The notes beneath the pieces are model-generated. The model was not told the DNA's origin. It worked only from the letters and a program-made list of their open reading frames with translations, and did no database searches. A stretch of DNA of 64,000 nucleotides, taken from contig OY757026.1 in NCBI GenBank assembly GCA_963580285.1, positions 49,947,143-50,011,142 of the forward strand, given 5' to 3'. Source of the stretch: Lucinisca nassula (lineage: Eukaryota > Mollusca > Bivalvia > Lucinida > Lucinidae). The stretch's first letter is position 1. Each line of letters begins with the position of its first letter. The translations under genes and the position numbers were made by a program. This document shows, piece by piece, positions 60,261-64,000 of the stretch.

Positions 60261-63060
60261 AATGGGTCATTCCACGGTACTGGTGAGTAAAATTGTGACA
60301 CGAGGGTCATTTTTTAAACGCAGGTAATATGGATTGAAACTACTTTTACAAGTTGACTTCATGTCTGAGCTTTCTTATTTTTAGATGGAGAAGATAGTAT
60401 TTTGAAGTACAGAAAAAAAAATCTCACTTTTTCCATTGTGGGCAGAAAATGACGCTCGTCACGTGGTGTCCAATTGTGCACAAATTTGTGCAATTTTATC
60501 TGATTTTATTCACTAAATTGTTTGTTTTTCATTAGTATTCACGTGTGAGAGTCTTTTCAATTTGAAAGAATGCTTATTTTTTCAAAACTTTTATTGTTTG
60601 AAGTAAAAACAGTCATGGGACATTTTGTCTTTCAAATCCTACTAATTATGTTCAATTCCTAACGTTACTTGTATAAAAAAGATCATCGGCATTGATTTAA
60701 ATATTGCATAAAGCTATAGTTTAAATAACTATAGAAATAGGATTATGATTAACATGAAAATCGCAAAATTTTAAGACGTTTTTTATAGAACAAGATGCTC
60801 GTTTCAGAGGACACCAAAATACTCTCGTCACATGGTGTCCCTACAGAAAGCATAATTTAATTGGAAAAATGAAACAAATCTCATTTTAAAATACAATTAA
60901 GTATCGATTTTGTATTATATACTTTCATATTTTAACTTTCAATGGTAATTTTGAGTTATTTGGCATCATCATTTCACTAAAGGCGGACACCATGTGACGA
61001 TCACATTGCACTCGGCTGAGACAAGATCAGGGTGTCACTTTGTGTGTCACATTTGGTAAAAAATCAACTTCTATTCATATCATTTTCGATATTTGGGTTT
61101 TCATCTATGAAACTTCCTCTGCAAAATTCTGAAACAGTACAAGTTTCTGATTGGCTGTTTTCAAGATTCAGATCAAAATGGGTAAGAGGGTGAAAAGGGC
61201 TACGGACTCTACATGTAAGTGCATAACATGACATTTTTTTTTCAACATTTTATTGAATTAAATGATATCATTTGAACAATTTTGAGGAAAAAAGATCAAC
61301 AAAAACAAAATAAAATAGTACTAGCTTGTACATTGAGTTTTTGATACAATATGTCAAGAGGAAATTTCCTAAAGAATATACATTTTTGCACAGATGTATG
61401 AACTTTTATTGTATCTGAAGAAAACTTGAGGGAAAAACTTAATTCTGTTATCAAATTGAGCTTTAAACTTCAGACAACCAAACCTTAATAGTTTATGCCA
61501 TTACAGTTAACAGTAGTTTCATGTTACATATCAAAATGTGATAGCTGCTGAGGGGCTACGGAATCTACAAAAACAGTTCTTTACAATTCTTATTATAATT
61601 GAAAGTTTTTTTCAAACTAAACAATACAAAGAATTGCTTTTATGATTTGAAAAACTGTCATTTTGATATTTTTAGACTCAGAATGTTAAACATTGATGCA
61701 TTGTGAAAATTTTTATTACACAACCCTATTAGATTATTAGAAACATGTGGAATTGGTAATCTGACTTAAAAAAAATCATTCATATCCAATCTGCACATAT
61801 AAAATTCTTTTTCTGATAGTAAGACATAGTGGCTTTCAAATATTCATCCATACATTGAGCATGTCATCTAATAATATCTTTTTACTGGATACTTCCATCT
61901 TGTTCTGGGGCATACGGACTCTACAAAGACAGGCATTTAATTAACTTTCCTCAGTTAATGTTTTCATGAACATGAGACTAAAGCCATGCTTCTTAAACTT
62001 TGTAAAAAAGATTTTAACAGCAAAAATCAGCAAATTCATTGGAACTTTTGAGAATAAACATTAACTTTGATAACTCAGAACAAGAATAAACAGCTGATCA
62101 ACATTTAAATATCACGAAAAAATAGTTTGTGAGACAACCTTCCAGATTGTGCACTTGGGATTTAAAAAACAATTTGTTTTCAGAAAACGAACACCAGCTT
62201 TGTCTGTCAGTAGTTCATATACTTAAAACTGCAATTGGATTTTCTTTCAGTAAGGGGCTACGGACACTACGTAATACTCTGAATTAAACCACTAGGTGGC
62301 TAATTCACAGTATAATGTACAATTTTAGAGCCCTTTGCTAAAAGACATTGAATTGCAATTGCAGAAGAAGTAGACACTAGGCACATATCTTTATGCTTTG
62401 TTAGGCTTGAAAATGTGTTGTGAACAACATCCTATTCTGAATTCTAAACCACAAACACAGACACCATAAAAAACACAGTTGTAGTGCACAAAGGTCTTCA
62501 TTTGGCAGCTATCTCCGTTTTAAATGTTTCACATTTATCAGATTAAATCAATATCCTTAAATTCAAAAAGGACCATCCTATTGTTACTACGGTTACTCAA
62601 AACTGGTCTCTGCAGTTTCTTAACAACCATGCTTGTCGAGGCCCAGTACCCTTCTGCATCATCACCTTGGGCATGTTATGTGGTGGAAACACAAAGCTAG
62701 TTGACCTCAGCCAGGTTTACTTTTTATATTCGTATAGCAGAGTATTAGGCTTTCATGACATGTCTCATTATTGGGTGTATTGGTATGCATATTGCTTTTA
62801 TAAAACATTATATACCCAAAAATGCAATTTTGCCTATTTTATGCTGTGTCACATTTTGTTTTTCTTTTTCAGGTTTGTGTATCTCCTATATTACTTCTCA
62901 CATGGACATAAAATAATGATGACATATGCCAACTTTTAAATTGTTTTACAAAATAAAATTTGGTCAATGAAGTAAAATGTTAGGATGGAAAATATAAAAC
63001 CCTACCTTTGTTATATTTTTCCATTTCTCAGGGTTATTGCACTCTGTGGCCAAAAGTATA
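60261..63060. other. Gene-free region with two motifs recurring at about 350 bp
   Basis: CTCGTCACGTGGTGTCC type: 60455-60471, 60824-60840 and, inverted, 60985-61001. GGGGCTACGGACTCTACA type: 61197-61213, 61553-61569, 61908-61925, 62255-62271 (steps 356, 355, 347), and inverted at 63855-63872. The DNA between copies is AT-rich, stop-rich and not visibly similar. Start probably at 'gggtcattccacggtactgg' (60259), where the cassette before it breaks off. No inverted ends found. Confidence 0.7.
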
Positions 63061-63545
63061 AAAATTAGTCTTAACTAGATCACGCAGTCATACTTTTTTA
63101 CCATTACCTTGGGATTATATTGAGGTCAACTTACCCCAATTAATTCTGTATTCCAACGGCCAACCAATAACCAAGTTTCAGAAGTGTAACTTCAATAGTT
63201 TAGAAGATATGGCAAGTCATACTTTTTTACCTTTGACCTTGGGGTCATGTTGAGGTCAAGGTCACACCAAAAGTAGCCCAATTTATTCTATATTCAAGGA
63301 CCATGCAATAACCAAAGTTTCAGAAGTGTAACTCCGATAATTTAGGAGATATATGGCAAAGTCATACTTTTTGACGTTTGGAGTCATGTTGGGGTCAAGG
63401 TCATGCCAAAAGTAGCCAAGTGCCATCTACATCCCATGTACTATCAAAAGGCAAAATTTGAAAAGTGTACCTTAACTGGTTTCAGAGGAGATCCATTCCA
63501 AAGACACACAAACATACATAATTTGACAGTCCAGAACTATTAGCG
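63061..63545 (+). repeat. Tandem array with GTCATACTTTTT units, about 135 bp
   Basis: GTCATACTTTTTTACC at 63088 and 63216, GTCATACTTTTTGACG at 63361, each followed by CCTTGGGGTCATGTTGAGGT, CAAGGTCACACCAAAAGTAG and GTTTCAGAAGTGTAACT. The last unit ends in CACACAAACATAC. Confidence 0.8.
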
Positions 63546-63554
63546 AAGGTAAAA

Positions 63555-63812
63555 ATGCTTAAAGTAGAAGTAAAACAAAGATCAGGAATTGATACAATTA
63601 ACTTACTCCACCCATAAAAGACACCAAAGGGAAAGAAATACAAACATTAAGCGACCAGACCATAATGGAAACCTAAACAAAGGAAGGCCATAAGGACAGT
63701 TACTTTCCCACAAAATGGCCATATGGCCATCCAAAATTAAATGACACAAGTGATACACACAGTAAGTAACAAACAACAACATAAATAAATTGCCACAGAA
63801 GTCTGGTTTACA
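63555..63812. repeat. Dispersed repeat (GATCAGGAATNNATACAATT family), best copy
   Basis: AAAGTAGAAGTAAAACAAAG, ATCAGGAATTGATACAATTA, ACACCAAAGGGAAAGAAATA, CAAAATGGCCATATGGCC and GTAACAAACAACAACATAAA. About 258 bp; the palindrome AATGGCCATATGGCCATC lies near the centre. No promoter boxes recognised. Confidence 0.8.
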
Positions 63813-63925
63813 CTCTCAAAATACATACTTTTTATTTTGAAAAGCCATATTTTTTAGTAGAGTCTGTAGCCTCTATATTCTACATTAAAATAAAACAACC
63901 CCAGACTTCTAAATTAATTCAAACT

Positions 63926-64000
63926 AGAGCTGTCAGTGAAACTGACTAGGGCCCCGGCAGCGCTATCAGAAATTTGTGGACGGACAGACAGAGACGGACG
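63926..64000 (+). repeat. Start of a GAGCTGTC cassette, cut by the window end
   Basis: ACTAGAGCTGTCAGTGAAAC, TGACTAGGGCCCCGGCAG and a GACGGACAGACAGAGACGG run, similar in plan to 56661. Confidence 0.5.

Noticed and set aside
61197..62271. Repeated ATDSTKT-like peptide as exons of a gene
   Set aside because: Flanking splice signals are inconsistent: one copy is followed by a good GTAAGT, others are not, and no frame links the copies. The DNA-motif explanation fits better, though the point is left open.

Overview
This is a 64 kb stretch of repeat-dense, AT-rich eukaryotic DNA in which I find no intact host gene. The repeat types suggest a marine mollusc, most likely a bivalve: tRNA-headed SINEs ending in a G-rich CGT(T/A)AAAC tail, mobile cassettes carrying 120-190 bp tandem arrays rich in AGGTCA half-sites, and many short fold-back elements. 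The organism is an inference from repeat style only. The only protein-like sequences are remnants of mobile elements (a PIF/Harbinger-type DDE transposase with a SWIM-like domain, a mariner transposase, a LINE reverse transcriptase), one remnant of an unnamed repetitive protein family (about 10.1-11.1 kb), and one candidate host exon (49288-49432). There is a 23-base assembly gap at 15416-15438.

Layout. 1-4.5 kb: SINE-like copies and fold-back fragments. 4.57-9.26 kb: a pyrimidine-rich satellite of about 190 bp monomers, split five times by SINEs. 9.3-19 kb: SINEs, a 360 bp tandem duplication, a 315 bp tandem array, hairpin elements and a degenerate protein remnant. 19-22.2 kb: tandem arrays, one split by a full-length tRNA-derived SINE. 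22.6-23.6 kb: fold-back elements. 24.2-28.5 kb: a rearranged Harbinger element with 655 bp inverted ends, itself invaded by a SINE and by a cassette with 169 bp repeats. 28.7-32 kb: a tandem array split by a 1.9 kb TA-flanked element. 32.16-33.50 kb: a dead mariner. 36.4-39.1 kb: three successive low-complexity blocks (CTGG-rich, CGGGATCCCGG-rich, GATATC-rich). 39.8-43.1 kb: more arrays. 43.5-45.7 kb: a LINE fragment and an inverted-repeat element. 47-49.2 kb: a nested fold-back and an array cassette. 49.79-55.05 kb: a 5.26 kb DNA element with 24 bp inverted ends and a TTTA duplication, sitting inside a SINE. 56-59.9 kb: arrays, one of exactly 128 bp monomers each carrying a palindromic nuclear-receptor site. 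60.3-63 kb: sequence with two short motifs recurring at about 350 bp. 63-64 kb: further array and dispersed-repeat copies.

Repeat names used below are local to this window. SINE-A: no tRNA-like head seen, 3' end GACGTTAAACCTCAAATC then (AAAC)n. SINE-B: tRNA-like head, ends GGGACGTAAAACTAAAACTC. SINE-C: tRNA-like head, ends GGGCCGTAAAACCAAAAAC. SINE-D: ends GGGCCGTTAAACTCCAATAC. Strand '+' means the CGTTAAAC end is downstream on the given strand.

The elements with most to offer are (i) the 128 bp array with seven perfect AGGTCAnnnTGACCT sites, (ii) the 5.26 kb element and the 60-63 kb region, in which a short motif recurs every 340-370 bp although the DNA between is unrelated, (iii) the GATATC block, and (iv) the satellite in which several SINE insertions share one target position.
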